Source: Diogma glabrata
Taxonomy: Eukaryota; Arthropoda; Insecta; Diptera; Cylindrotomidae
Assembly: GCA_963693315.1 (NCBI GenBank)
Contig: OY856186.1
Location: forward strand, 98,550,556 to 98,614,555
Direction: 5' to 3'
Length of the DNA: 64,000 bases
Part shown: positions 1 through 10,294 of the stretch, piece after piece
Layout of the letters: each line of letters starts with the position of its first letter
Position numbering within the stretch: position 1 is the first letter of the stretch
The notes under the pieces: generated by a model
Databases searched by the model: none
What the model was told of the DNA's origin: nothing
The model's input: the letters and a program-made list of their open reading frames with translations, nothing else
Translations under genes and position numbers: made by a program

Positions 1-918
1 AAACAAACCAAAAAGGTTTTGACCCAAAATAAAATTTTTTTGCTCTAAATTGAATTATTATTTTTTTTTTCATCTCAATTTATTCAACCTTATTTTTTGC
101 TGTGTTCATAATCGATCATTGTAAATCTATAGTTGAATTTAGGAAGATTATATATTTTATGGTGTTGATTGATAGTGTTGATAATGCCGCATTTTTATCA
201 TACAAGGATACAAATCGATTACGATGATATTAATTAAATTAATCGTACTAGTAGCAAAATTGAAACTCTTGTATTATTGTTTTTCGCCATAATTTCGTTT
301 CCTTTTTCTGACTAGGACTTTTGGGTTAATTTTTCATTTGGTTTGTCATGAAACCCATGTCGCCTATCACTAACAGGGTTCGAAATTTCACGTTTATCGG
401 CAAGATATTATTGTTAGTTGGTAGTTCTATGAAACAAAAACATTGCAAAACCTAGCACGTATTGGATACAGGTGACAAAAAATTAAAGCAAATTAGGGAA
501 CTCGAAACAACAAACTTCGTTCACGAAGCAGTTTTGATGAAAATTTGCCACAAGTTATGCGCGAAATTGAACAAAGTGGTAGGGATCTTTTGAGTACTTG
601 TTTATTTAGAACGGTTGCATTTTTTCGAACATTTTATGTCCGTTTGTAACTTAAAGTTCAAAACGATTTTGATCAACAACCGTATTATTTAATTCTAAAA
701 CTATAACTAAGAACGAACAATAACAAGTTATTATCAAAATAAAATTGTATTTGAAGTCCGGCAATTCATCAGCGGTGCTTCTTTTTTTGACGTACCAGCT
801 TGTGACGTAATAATTAACTATTGCCTCATCGATGCAAATGTTAGTTAAGAAAGCTTGTCAGAACTGCGAAGTGAAACCTTTTGGATTTTACGCTGAACAA
901 ACTTAAATAAATACGAAC
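1..918. other. AT-rich stretch, no gene recognised
   Basis: No reading frame with recognisable motifs, no paired terminal repeats and no similarity to the other repeats in this window were seen. Homopolymer T runs are the only simple features. Confidence 0.5.
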
Positions 919-920
919 TC

Positions 921-1032
921 GAATATATTGCTATACGCATAAGGAAGGATGAGTTTTTGTTGATTTGGATTCTGTCGAATATATTACTATGTGCCTACGG
1001 AAGGATGAGTTTTTCTTGATTTGGATTTTTTT
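921..1032 (+). repeat. 56-bp tandem duplication at the 5' end of a LINE derivative
   Basis: Two imperfect 56-bp units begin at 921 and 977 (both start GAATATATT). Each contains GGAAGGATGAGTTTTT, which corresponds to the first bases (GGAGGGATCAGTTTTT) of the LINE-derived element family in this window. The duplication therefore includes the element's own 5' terminus. Confidence 0.7.
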
Positions 1033-1295
1033 TTAATTTTTGATCTACAGGTGTGACAACCTCACATACTCCAGTTTCTGCTATAGACGTACGAGTTGGC
1101 GCGAGATAGCACTGGCAATAGCAGTGAGATATCACTAGCCGAAGTTATATCTTATAGGGATGCTAATAGACGAACTCTATTCGGTCAACGGCAGCACCCA
1201 CGATAGTAGTACACAAGAAACATGCTACTAGCTGGATAATTGGCAACTCCATTTAAGTTTTGTTGACCTATGTTATGTTATATTTTATATGTGAT

Positions 1296-2194
1296 CCCAA
1301 GGGTCTCGCACGCATTCTTTTAAATGATTACAGTGGTTGAATCTTCGTAAGCTGCTTCGTTTTAACGAGACGCCCAACTTTTTCTCTACAAAAATAATCA
1401 GTAGGAGTAGCTAAAAAAACGGCACAGGTTGAACATATGTCGAATGCGTGATATTCCAAACTTTATTTTTAACAGTTATACTAAGTTTATACCACCGATA
1501 GTGTAATAGAATAATAGTTTTTTGCTATTAAACTATCGATACATTGTGTGTTTATACCACAAAATAGTATTATTCTATCTGTGGTATAAACGCTCAGAAT
1601 AATATTGGCAGATAGAATATGGCTATCGTATTTCAAATTTCAATATAAAATCTTATCAATCGAAAACTATTTAAACAAAAAATTATAATACTAATAATTA
1701 ATTTAAAATTAAAACTAAATTTAGAGTGATTTTGATATTGCACATTTTTTACAATCGCATGAAATTATGTTTTACATTTTAAGTTTGACGGTTACAATTT
1801 TTTTGAATATACTATTATACTATCCATCAAAACAAAATTATCAAATAGCTATCTGCCATTGTAAAAAAGTATTGTTCTATCCGTTTAAACCGTAATAGTT
1901 CAATAGCTATTTGCAATTATTCTATTATTCTATCATGGTGCAAACTTAGGGTTCGTTTTTCTTTTAAATTTTTAGATAATTTAATTTCTAAAAATTTAAA
2001 GAAAAGTTTAAGTGTAGTATTAAAGTTTGGACAATCATCAATTAGACATATTTTACACTAGCGCACTTTATAAACTACCACTAGTCTCTACCGATTATTT
2101 TTGTAGAGACAAAGATGGGACTAAAGCGAAACTAAAACGAAGCTACTTACAAAGATTCGGCCTGACAGTAATCATTTAAAAAAATACACACGGG
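1296..2194. mobile_element. MITE-like element with ~90-bp imperfect terminal inverted repeats
   Basis: The left end (1296-1385) and the reverse complement of the right end (2105-2194) align over roughly 85-90 bp, sharing TTTTAAATGATTAC, GCTTCGTTTTA and CTCTACAAAAATAATC. It interrupts a LINE-derived element whose sequence resumes on the other side, so the boundaries are set by the host repeat. The flanks read GTGAT on the left and ATCATG on the right; a 2-bp AT duplication is possible but not certain. There is no ORF. Confidence 0.65.
1481..1949. repeat. Inner inverted-repeat element nested in the MITE
   Basis: CTAAGTTTATACCAC at 1481 is mirrored by GTGCAAACTTAG ending at 1949, and the similarity continues inward through ATAGAATAAT motifs for about 55 bp. 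A second local palindrome with 12-bp arms (GTTTATACCACA / TGTGGTATAAAC) lies near 1550-1593. This is probably a separate small foldback nested in the larger MITE. Confidence 0.5.
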
Positions 2195-2373
2195 ATCATG
2201 AACTATTATTGTTCAGTTTTCTATTCTTTAAAAAAATATTAAAAATATGCGTCAATCAATACCTCAGAATTCATGTTGCTGTAGGACCTACCTAGGTCTT
2301 TAAAGCTTTTTATGGGTTGTTGTAACACATATTGTAATTCCTACTACTCAACACATTTTATTTTAAAAAAAAA

Positions 2374-3659
2374 TTTATGAGCATTTTTTTACCAAAACTT
2401 AAATCATTTATGCGATCAAGTCCCTATTACTGTTTAATAGTAGTAGTTCCCTGATAATTCCTGATACACTAAACATGGCTTGATCTCATACGTAAATTAG
2501 ATTATATACTCTTTGGATTGGGTTAGGTAGCTCTTTTAACCTGTGCTGCGAAAATCATTGTGTTTTTTTTTCTGTTACTGCATAAAAGAAAATTTATAAT
2601 TTATTTAACTTCTGCATGCAACCCCTTATGATTTATGAAGTTGGGTGATGTTGCGAGAATCGGGCATACATTTATTTTAAACAAAACATTTTAATTCTGG
2701 CTCGGGATATAAGGTTTTTTTAAAGTTACCGATGATAATTCTGCACACTGCATAAATTCCGATTTATCACTTTTGGTTTTTCGTATTTCGTCCATAAATT
2801 TCTTAGAGAAAATCAATTTATTCAAACTTAATCCCAATCCCTAGTTGGCATGGTATCTTGGGATATTCAGAGACTTAACGTATTCAGAGACTTAAAATTT
2901 ATTATAACTAACACTAAACATGTCTAACTTAGAATTAAAAAAAAATTGCTTTTAGATATAACAACTATATCAGTTGTTTTATTTAATACATTACTATTGT
3001 ATGTGAAATAATGATGACAAAAAAAATAGTTGAAATTGACTTTTGCGTCATAACTAATATGGTTGCTTTCGCTGCCACTGCCATATAAGCAAAAAAAATA
3101 TACAATATTTTTTAATCACCAAGATTTCAAAATAAACATCAACAGTAAGAATAAGATAAGAATAAGAAGCATTAAAATTAGAGCAAGCAAGTGACACGAG
3201 GAAGTTTTCAGACACAATCATCAACTCAACGATTTATAAGCAAAAAAGAGGTACACTTACAAATCAATTATCGAGCCCAGCGTTCTTTCATCTTTTCTTG
3301 TCAAGCAAAAATATTTTCGGAAACAAATGTTTTTACAATCGGTCCTGCAGATTTTATGTATGCGTTATCCGGACGGCATATGTGCACACATGGGTTTTAG
3401 GATTTATGATAAGCACGTATTGTTCAAGGCCTAAATTTAGAATATCTTAAAATATTACAACATTATGCTCATGATTTCCTGAGAAACAGGCGTTTCAGTC
3501 AAATGGATTTAAGTATGAGTTCAGATCCTCATTATCATAATTTTAAAAAATTTAAAGAAATAAAAGAACTAATTTTATTAATTAAAAGGGAATTCTCCAG
3601 CTCTTCGCTATCAAAACTTAGCTTTAAGGATTTATGGTTGTCATCATTAAACCTGATCA
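2374..3659. other. No gene recognised
   Basis: The longest open frame here (3191-3400, +) begins with GTG, has 69 codons and no recognisable motif. Another (3503-3742, +) runs into the satellite that starts near 3660. No paired terminal repeats were seen. Confidence 0.45.
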
Positions 3660-3943
3660 TAAGAACTTTCAAAACTGATCGCAAGAATTATTACAAGAAA
3701 CAAGCGGTCTCCACTATTATCATTATGAAAGAGTTTCTATAATAAACCATACGCACTCAATATTAACATTCAAAACTTATCAAAAGAATTATTATAAGAA
3801 ACCACCTGTCACCACTTTAACATTGTGAAATATATTCTATAAGAATCTAGCCGCACCCACTATAAACATTCAAAATTTATCAAATTAATTATTACAACAA
3901 ACCAGCCATCTTCACTATAACATTATGAAAAAGATTGTTTAAG

Positions 3944-4007
3944 AAACAGTGAGTACCGGTTATAATACCGGTTATTAACATTCAAACCGGTGAGCGGTAC
4001 TCACTAC
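3944..4007. repeat. Short inverted repeat inside the satellite
   Basis: GTGAGTACCGG on the left is mirrored by a CGGTACTCAC arm on the right, with ACCGGTTATAATACCGGT between them. The CCGG-rich motif occurs nowhere else in the array, so it is a local insertion or hairpin within one satellite unit. Confidence 0.5.
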
Positions 4008-4171
4008 TCACTATTAACATTCAAAACTAATCAAAAAAATGATAGCAAAAACATGCAGCCTCCACTATTAATGTTATGAATTAGAATTTAGATTCATATA
4101 GAAACCAGCAGCACGCACTATTAGCATTCAAAAATTAACAAAAGACCTGCCGCCTCCACTATCAATATTTG

Positions 4172-4818
4172 TTTATTTTTTTAATAAAATATGTTATGTA
4201 GTAGGCATTACAATATGTGTCACAACAACACATAAATACCTTTTAAGACCAAGGTCCCACAACAACATGCGTTCTACGGATGTCAATAGACGCAAATTTG
4301 TTTTTCTTTTATATTTTTTGTTAAATAATTAATGGATAACTAAACGATAAATCCTATCACATATAGATTATGACATAGGCCAATATTTCATTATAGGATC
4401 GAGAAAATAAAAATAAAATAAGAGATAGAAAGCAAATTTGTTTTAAAAATTTGCCGGAACAAAACTAAAATGGGGTTGCCAATAATCCAGCTAGTGGCAT
4501 AATCCTTGATTATGTGTCGCACTATCTTCCTTAACGGTTAAAGCCCAGATATGGAGTTTGTATGAAGGCTCGTTTTTTCGAGAAAGCAACAGCGTGTCAC
4601 CATCAAGGAGTATGCCATTGCTAAGATTTAGGGTGCTACCGTTGGCTGAATACAGTTCCACCACCCATAAGATATTACCTTGAGTAGTGATATCTCACTA
4701 CTATTGCCAGTGGTATGTGATATCTCACGTTAACTCATATGCCAATAGCAGGGACTGGATGTGACCCGTGGATCAAAAATTTAAAAAAATTAACAAATCA
4801 ATAAAAGCTGATCCCTCC
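4172..4818 (-). mobile_element. Short LINE-derived element (5' leader + 3' UTR), copy 2
   Basis: Read on the minus strand it begins GGAGGGATCAGC at 4818, passes through the LINE leader (TGATCCACGGGT, a GATATCACATACCACTGGC block, ATAATCCAGCTAGTGG on the plus strand) and ends with the LINE 3' terminus (GTTGTTGTGGGACCTTGG, TGTTGTTGTGACACATATTG) and an A-rich tail at about 4172. It has no ORF. It splits a satellite unit at 3660-5350, so the insertion is younger than the array. No clear target duplication was found. Confidence 0.8.
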
Positions 4819-5498
4819 ATGAGGATACTATGTATTAGATTCTTTAAGAAACCAGCCGCACTCACTATTAGCATTCAAAACTTAAAAAAAGAATTAGAAT
4901 AAGAAACCAGCCACCTCCACTATTATAATTATGAAATAGTTTTTACAAGAAACCAGCCCACTCAATATTTACATTCAAAACTTAATAAAAGAATTATAAC
5001 ATGAAACCAGACGTTTAATTATAACACGAAACCAGCCGAAACATTACTAATCAGCAGCCTCCATATCAATATTACGTATTAGATACTTTAAATAAGCAAC
5101 CGCACCCACTATTAGCATTCAAAACTTTACAAAAGAATTATTACAAAAAATCAGCAGCCTCCACTTTCAATATTATGTATTAGATTCTTTAAAAAACCAG
5201 CCGCACTCACTATTAACATTCAAAACTTAAAAAAAGAATTAGAATAACAAAAACCAGCCACCTCCACTATTATAATTATGAAATAGTTTCTATAAGAAAC
5301 CAGCCGCACTCACTATTAACAATCAAAAAGTAAACAAAATAATTATTACAAACAACTGGATGATGCGCTTGCAGGAGATAAAATGTTTTGAGAACTTTAA
5401 GTATGAGCCATATATGGAACAGAATAAACGAATTGAGCAGCATGTATTTTGTGGTGCAAGTAAGAATTGAATTACATATTTTTAAATTTGAAATGAAA

Positions 5499-6652
5499 CT
5501 AAGCCTTTATCGGAAAGAAAATTCGTTGTTTTCCAACAGGTTCTCTGTAGTAGTAGTATAGTATTTTTACAGTATTTTTTACAGCAAACTTCACATTTAA
5601 GCCACATAATCATTTAATATTGCTGATGTAGCAAGGCTTGGTTATGAAAAAGTTTGGTACCCTTCAAATCAAAGTGAAAAGCAATATTTTCGACATATTT
5701 TATTATTTTATTATCGAAAAGTTAAAAATGCTGTTCAAACTCAGGCAAGAAAAAAATTATTCGATATGTATGGAGCAGATGAATTGATGGAACTCCAGTG
5801 TCAAAAGTGGTTTGCGGAATTCCGGCAATTTTGTTGTTGAAGATGCACCACGATCTATTTGGAAGGCTAGTTAAAGCAGATGAAGACACAATAAAGGCAA
5901 TAAATGATGCAAACCAGCGAATAACAACTCGTGAAATCACTGAGAGATTTGTTTTGTCAAAAACGTCAAGAAAATGACTAATTTTTAAAGCGCATCATCA
6001 CTGGAGACAAGAAATTGGTTGTCTACAACAATGTTAGACGCAAGAGATCAAATAGAGTAAAAAAGATGATCCGACTCAAAGCACATCGAAAGCCGGTATT
6101 CATAAAAAAAGGTGAAGCCATCTGTTTGGTGGGATTACAAAGGAATCATTTCTTGAGCTTCTACGAAAGAATACCACAATCAATTCTGAAGGGTACTGTC
6201 TGTCATCAGTTGGATAAACTGACTGATTCACTTAAACAGGAAAAAATTGATCAATAGAAAAGATGCAATGTTCCACCAAGATAATGCAAGACCTCATACA
6301 AGTTTGTTATCTCGTCAAAAGCTTTTTCAGATTGGATGGGATGTACTACCACACCATATTCTTCTGATTTGGCACTTTCTAATTATTATTTGTTCCGTTA
6401 ATCCGTACTCTACAAAATTTTTTGGACCGTAAAACCTTAACTTCAAATGAGAAGGTAAAAAAATCACCTGGATCAGTTTTTTAATAGTAAAGATCAGAAA
6501 ATTTTGACCGTGGAATAATGAGGGTACCAGAAGGACGGCAAAAGGTATTGGACCAGAGTGAACAATATATGATTAAATAAAATATTTAATCACTATGAGA
6601 AAACTCACTCTCATTTTCATAAAAAATTAAACTTACTTTCCGAATAACCTAA
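5499..6652 (+). mobile_element. Decayed mariner (Tc1/mariner) element
   Basis: The left terminal repeat near 5499 (CTAAGCCTTTATCGGAAAG) is mirrored by the right one at 6631-6652 (ACTTTCCGAATAACCTAA). About 1.15 kb lies between them, slightly under the usual ~1.3 kb of mariners. It contains a broken transposase frame (separate entry). It starts ~150 bp after the satellite array ends. A related copy lies at 21940-22640. Confidence 0.75.
5619..6580 (+). pseudogene. mariner transposase pseudogene
   Basis: Conceptual fragments in several frames match a mariner transposase in order. The N-terminal helix-turn-helix portion (SEKQYFRHILLFYYRKVKNA..KKLFDMYG, 5672-5772) is followed by a segment around WFAEFR. 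The first catalytic aspartate motif (TGDKK-like, near 6001) is followed by VVYNNVRRKRS (6015 on) and a PQSILKGTVCHQLD segment. The second aspartate motif is HQDNARPHTSL (6274-6309), and the C-terminal part ends near RGIMRVPEGRQKVLDQSEQY (6515-6574). The family uses a D,D34D catalytic triad. The third aspartate falls in a shifted frame after GWDVLPHH. Stops and frameshifts throughout mean it cannot encode an active enzyme. Confidence 0.85.
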
Positions 6653-7228
6653 TTAATGAAACTTTGAAAGAAAATGTCGCTTTGTATAGCGAAGAACTAA
6701 ATAATTTTTGTTCAATATAAAACCATGTTTCGGAAGGAATTCCGAAGACTCATTTATATAGAACTTTATTAGCTCTGAAAATAACCGATTATAACAAAAG
6801 GTGGTATAAAATATAGTTTTTGCAAGGGTTACAATAATTCTGCAACCACTTTTTTCTTCTTCTGTTACAGAAACTCTGTGTTTTTCTACGATCAAACTAA
6901 TAACTGTCACTTGTGATATAGTTTTTAGTAATTTAATACAGGATACTTAATTATTGTTTATTTTTTTTTTATAAAATCAACTATGTAGCAGTAACATAAT
7001 ACATATAATATATGAATTACTCACTAGTGCGTAATGAAATAATAAATGATAAAATATTGGCCGGACAACGATTGTCAAGAAAAACTCATCAAATTTCAAG
7101 AAATACAAATTTTGTGCATACAAACACAAATTTTTAATTTAATGCTTTATCCAGATTTGCATATAATTTTACCAAATTATTTCAAACGATTTTTTAAAAG
7201 CTTATGCTTATCATGCTATAAGAAGTTA
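6653..7228. other. No gene recognised
   Basis: An 85-codon frame on the minus strand (6653-6910) and a 61-codon frame on plus (7046-7231) have no recognisable motif and are most likely chance frames in AT-rich DNA. Confidence 0.45.
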
Positions 7229-7698
7229 TAACCCAGGTAGGAGCTGCCAATATTAAACAACGGACCAATCTTGGGCCTGTATTGGCCCCAAGCCTTTGCT
7301 AGTTAACTTTGGTTTCAGTCCGGGACAGTTTTAAATGCCTAGACTGAATCAACATTCAGTTTATTATATTACGGGTTATTCACCAGATTAATGCATTGTA
7401 AACATGTGCAAGCCATATTATGTATATCTTTATTTTTGTATATGTTAGTATTTCCACAACCTCTTTCCACACATTTACAGGAGGTCTGGGGAAAAAATTC
7501 GTTTGGAAGGTCTGGCCCAATTCTTATTTGCCAGACTTTGTCCAAGCCGGGTTTGCCAGACTTGGTCCCAGGACATCAGTTTAACCTGTGTCCAAGCTTG
7601 GACCGTTCAAAAATGTTAACCCTGGCACCAACCACAAAAGCTGTGGCGCGGGCTTTGTCCAGGCTTAGTCCATTAGCGTTCTCCTACCCGCGGATTAT
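7229..7698. mobile_element. MITE-like element with degenerate terminal inverted repeats
   Basis: The left end CCAGGTAGGAGCTGCCAAT is mirrored by the right end (reverse complement GCGGGTAGGAGAACGCTAAT). Subterminal pairs such as CCAAGC and GTTAAC also mirror each other. It is richer in GC than its surroundings and contains repeated CCAGACTT and TCCAAGC motifs. The 103-codon frame at 7391-7702 crosses it and is not a believable protein. Target duplication is unclear. Confidence 0.5.
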
Positions 7699-8328
7699 GT
7701 AACAACAATAATCACGGAAAAACTAGCTACGCTTGTGTTTTAAATCTTCATACCCGAAAAATATTAATCTCAGTCTGTGCATGTAATACAATATACTATT
7801 GTGTTGAATTTGAATTGGTTTGTGGGTTTTTTCTGTGACCGAAATAAATATTTTTTTCAGAGTATTTTTAATTTTCATGTTTCGGTAATCTGAGATTTAT
7901 GATATTATTATAAAGAAATAAACGTGGGCTTTGTTATATAAGGATGCTTCCAATTTTAAAAACAAAACAAAACAAAATTTTAAAAACAAAATTGGGATTT
8001 GCATTTTATTTTATGAAGATTTTTGTTGATCCAGTAATCTGGTGGAGTTAAATATTAAGAGATACGATTGTCATTAGATAAGTTCACAATCATAGTATGT
8101 TGATACTAAAATGTCACATAAAATGTCACTTTTAGGTTTTGGAGTACATATAAATATGGAGAAAACGTAAATACAAAACGAGAATGTAATACTTAGGTCT
8201 TTCAGACCGAAGTAAATGTATGAATTGAGAGAGGCAAAAAATCGTCATACAAATCTTTTAAAATAAATTATCCTTAGCTATTTTGATTTGTTTTTTAATT
8301 CTTATACATATTTAATGGCACAATAGTA
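7699..8328. other. No gene recognised; short ACAAAA repeat
   Basis: A simple-sequence patch of ACAAAA-type units lies near 7960-7995. Nothing else in this stretch pairs with other parts of the window. Confidence 0.45.
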
Positions 8329-8678
8329 CTTTGTGTATCGAGGTGCCAAGTTGATTTTTTCCGCACGCGTCGTAATTTCGTCCAACGAGGCGAAGCAGAG
8401 TTGGACAAATATACGACAAGTGCGGAGAAAATCAATTTGTGCAACGAGTTGCACACAACGTTTTTTGCAATTCCGAATCACAATTAAACAAAATTATTCT
8501 GCAACCAAATTTTTTACAATCTACATTCATATTAAAATATAAGTAAACATTTCTATTATCAACTTAGCATTGAGAAAATTTTCCATGAAAAATAAAACAG
8601 TGCGGAAAAATCTCACTTTTTGACATTGTTGACAATATCGAAATACGTTGAATTGTGATTCGGAACTGCAAAAATTAT
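8329..8678 (+). mobile_element. Small hairpin-ended element related to the tyrosine-recombinase element
   Basis: The left end is a ~130-bp stem-loop (8329-8459). The outer arms are GATTTTTTCCGCAC and GTGCGGAGAAAATC, the inner arms GTCGTAATTTCGTCCAAC and GTTGGACAAATATACGAC, and the loop holds GAGGCGAAGCAGA. The stem ends in the core GTTGCACACAAC (8448-8459), followed by an inverted repeat (TTTTTTGCAATTCCGAATC at 8461, mirrored at 8647-8677). Inside the right end, CAGTGCGGAAAAATCTCAC (8598 on) matches CAGTGCGGAAATAACTCAC at 18041 in the recombinase element. There is no ORF, so it is probably a non-autonomous passenger. Confidence 0.7.
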
Positions 8679-8885
8679 TTTTTTTAATTATAAATCAAAA
8701 GTAATTTGAAAATTAAAATACCACATTAAATGTTGTATTCATAATTGTACTAATTTTTATAACATAAATGAAAATATTTGATGTCCTAAGTTCAATGAGA
8801 TAGAGTCCATTTGAAGAATGAATTTTTATTGAGAAGTTGGTGGCGTCTAGTTAGAAAACTGGTTTAACTGTTTAGGAACCTAAAA

Positions 8886-9085
8886 NNNNNNNNNNNNNNN
8901 NNNNNNNNNNNNNNNNNNNNNNNNNNNNNNNNNNNNNNNNNNNNNNNNNNNNNNNNNNNNNNNNNNNNNNNNNNNNNNNNNNNNNNNNNNNNNNNNNNNN
9001 NNNNNNNNNNNNNNNNNNNNNNNNNNNNNNNNNNNNNNNNNNNNNNNNNNNNNNNNNNNNNNNNNNNNNNNNNNNNNNNNNNNNN
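8886..9085. other. Assembly gap (200 N)
   Basis: A run of exactly 200 N, the same length as the gap at 59086, so the true distance is probably unknown. A duplicated block begins immediately to its right. Confidence 0.95.
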
Positions 9086-9577
9086 ATGTTATAAAAATTA
9101 AATTAAAATTTAGCAATTAAAATCTAATTTCTCATACAATCTGTTAATAAATTTTTGTTTTTTTATTGATGCTCTCAGTAGAAGCTTTATCTGTCTACAA
9201 TTTTTTATAAAATTTGTTGTGTAAAATCAATTACAATATGTGTCACAACAATACATAAATTCCTTTACGGACCTACATAGGTCCCACAACAATATGCGTT
9301 TTGAGTTGGTGGTGGATGGAATAATTTTTTTTAAACATTTGTAGATTGAAGACACTGGAGACGATTGATTCGAAAAAACCATTATAATTTGAACGCTGTA
9401 TAGATAAATAAGCCCTTCTGAATTCTGTCACTGAACTGACAGTGAGTCATTTTGACAGATTGGCCGTTTGCACAAACCGATCGACGAAAAAAACGGGGTA
9501 AATATTATGTTTGAGGCCTGATGGATCTGATTTCATCCGAACACTGCTGGTGACGATATTTATATAAAAGAACACAA
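9086..9577. repeat. Direct duplication, left copy (partner 9855-10294)
   Basis: From the gap edge, ATAAAAATTAAATTAAAA and everything through TTTATATAAAAGAAC recurs almost identically about 770 bp downstream. The copies differ by a few substitutions and by one ~46-bp deletion in the right copy (absent there: the segment starting ATTGAAGACACTGGAG). It includes a LINE 3' fragment. Confidence 0.8.
9199..9570 (-). mobile_element. 5'-truncated LINE fragment (C-terminal codons and 3' UTR)
   Basis: On the minus strand TATAAATATCGTCACCAGCA and GATGAAATCAGATCCATCAG match the intact LINE's codons around 28609-28650. The sequence then continues through ATGTTTAAAAAAA and TTGTTGTGGGACCTATGTAGG to TTGTGACACATATTGTAATT, the LINE 3' UTR. 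The fragment ends in a short A-rich tail near 9199. The frame is broken. It represents ordinary 5' truncation during target-primed reverse transcription. Confidence 0.75.
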
Positions 9578-9854
9578 CACAAATTAAAGGGAAGTTCTCA
9601 TTACCGATGACATTGAATGATTTTGATTTTTGCCTATACTTTCATTGTTTAGAAAAATCAATTGTGAAGTATAGTTAAGCACCTATTAGAATAAATTAAA
9701 ATAATTACATAAACTTTTGTCATTAGGAAATGTTCGTTTTATGAAAATAGTGAAAGTAATAAAGCGTACACTGATATCTGTAGTGTAATATCAAATTTGT
9801 TTTATTGATTATTGTAAGTAAGCTTTTTGAATTTGTTTGTTGAACACAACACAT

Positions 9855-10294
9855 ATTATAAAAATTAAATTAAAAATTTAGCAATTAAAATCTAATTTCT
9901 CATACAATCTGTTAATAAATTTTTGTTTTTTTATTGATGCTCTCAGTAGAAGCTTTATCTGTCTACAATTTTTTATAAAATTTGTTGTGTAAAATCAATT
10001 ACAATATGTGTCACAACAATACATAAATTCCTTTACGGACCTACATAGGTCCCACAACAATATGCGTTTTGAGTTGGTGGTGGATGGAATAATTTTTTTT
10101 AAACATTTGTAGAACGCTGTATAGATAAATAAGCCCTTCTGAATTCTGTCACTGAGCTGACAGTGAGTCATTTTGACAGATTGGCCGTTTGCACAAACCG
10201 ATCGACGAAAAAAACGGGGTAAATATTATGTTTGAGGCCTGATGGATCTGATTTCATCCGAGCACTGCTGGTGACGATATTTATATAAAAGAAC
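9855..10294. repeat. Direct duplication, right copy (partner 9086-9577)
   Basis: Same content as the left copy, minus about 46 bp that are cleanly missing between TTTGTAGA and ACGCTGTATAG. Confidence 0.8.
9968..10290 (-). mobile_element. 5'-truncated LINE fragment, duplicate with internal deletion
   Basis: It carries the same LINE C-terminal and 3' UTR remnant as 9199-9570, inside the duplicated block, shortened by the ~46-bp deletion. It arose by duplication of the host block, since the flanking non-LINE sequence is duplicated as well. Confidence 0.75.

Larger units (their letters stand above)
999..2373 (+). mobile_element. Short LINE-derived element (5' leader + 3' UTR), copy 1, split by a MITE
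   Basis: The left part (999-1295) aligns by eye with the 5' leader of the intact LINE at 25334, including the GTGACAACC..ACTCCAGT stretch and a diverged form of the block around CACTGGCAATAGCAGTGAGATATCAC. After an inserted MITE the right part (2195-2373) resumes with the rest of the leader, then TTGTAGGACCTACCTAGG and GTAACACATATTGTAATTCC, matching the LINE's last codons and 3' UTR, and ends in an A-rich tail. The LINE's EN and RT coding sequence is absent. The structure is an internally deleted LINE with both ends retained, not a 5'-truncated copy. Confidence 0.75.
3660..5350 (+). repeat. Dimeric AT-rich satellite array (~105-bp composite unit)
   Basis: Two alternating half-units recur. 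Half A (~57 bp) reads roughly CCAGCCGCACTCACTATTAACATTCAAAAC..AGAATTATTACAAGAAA. Half B (~48 bp) reads CCAGCCGCCTCCACTATTAATATTATG..TATAAGAAA. Both begin with CCAGC and a CACTATTA core, so B is a diverged relative of A. Copies are imperfect, and some carry deletions (around 4980-5060). The array is interrupted once by a LINE-derived element at 4172-4818; the broken unit (CAATATT / ATGTATTAG) continues across it. Confidence 0.75.

Noticed and set aside
3660..5350. CRISPR-like array of repeats and spacers
   Set aside because: Both half-units are repeats of each other, with no unique spacers, and the setting is eukaryotic.
7391..7702. 103-codon frame as a host protein
   Set aside because: It overlaps the end of an inverted-repeat element and has no domain motif; composition follows the element's GC-rich words.
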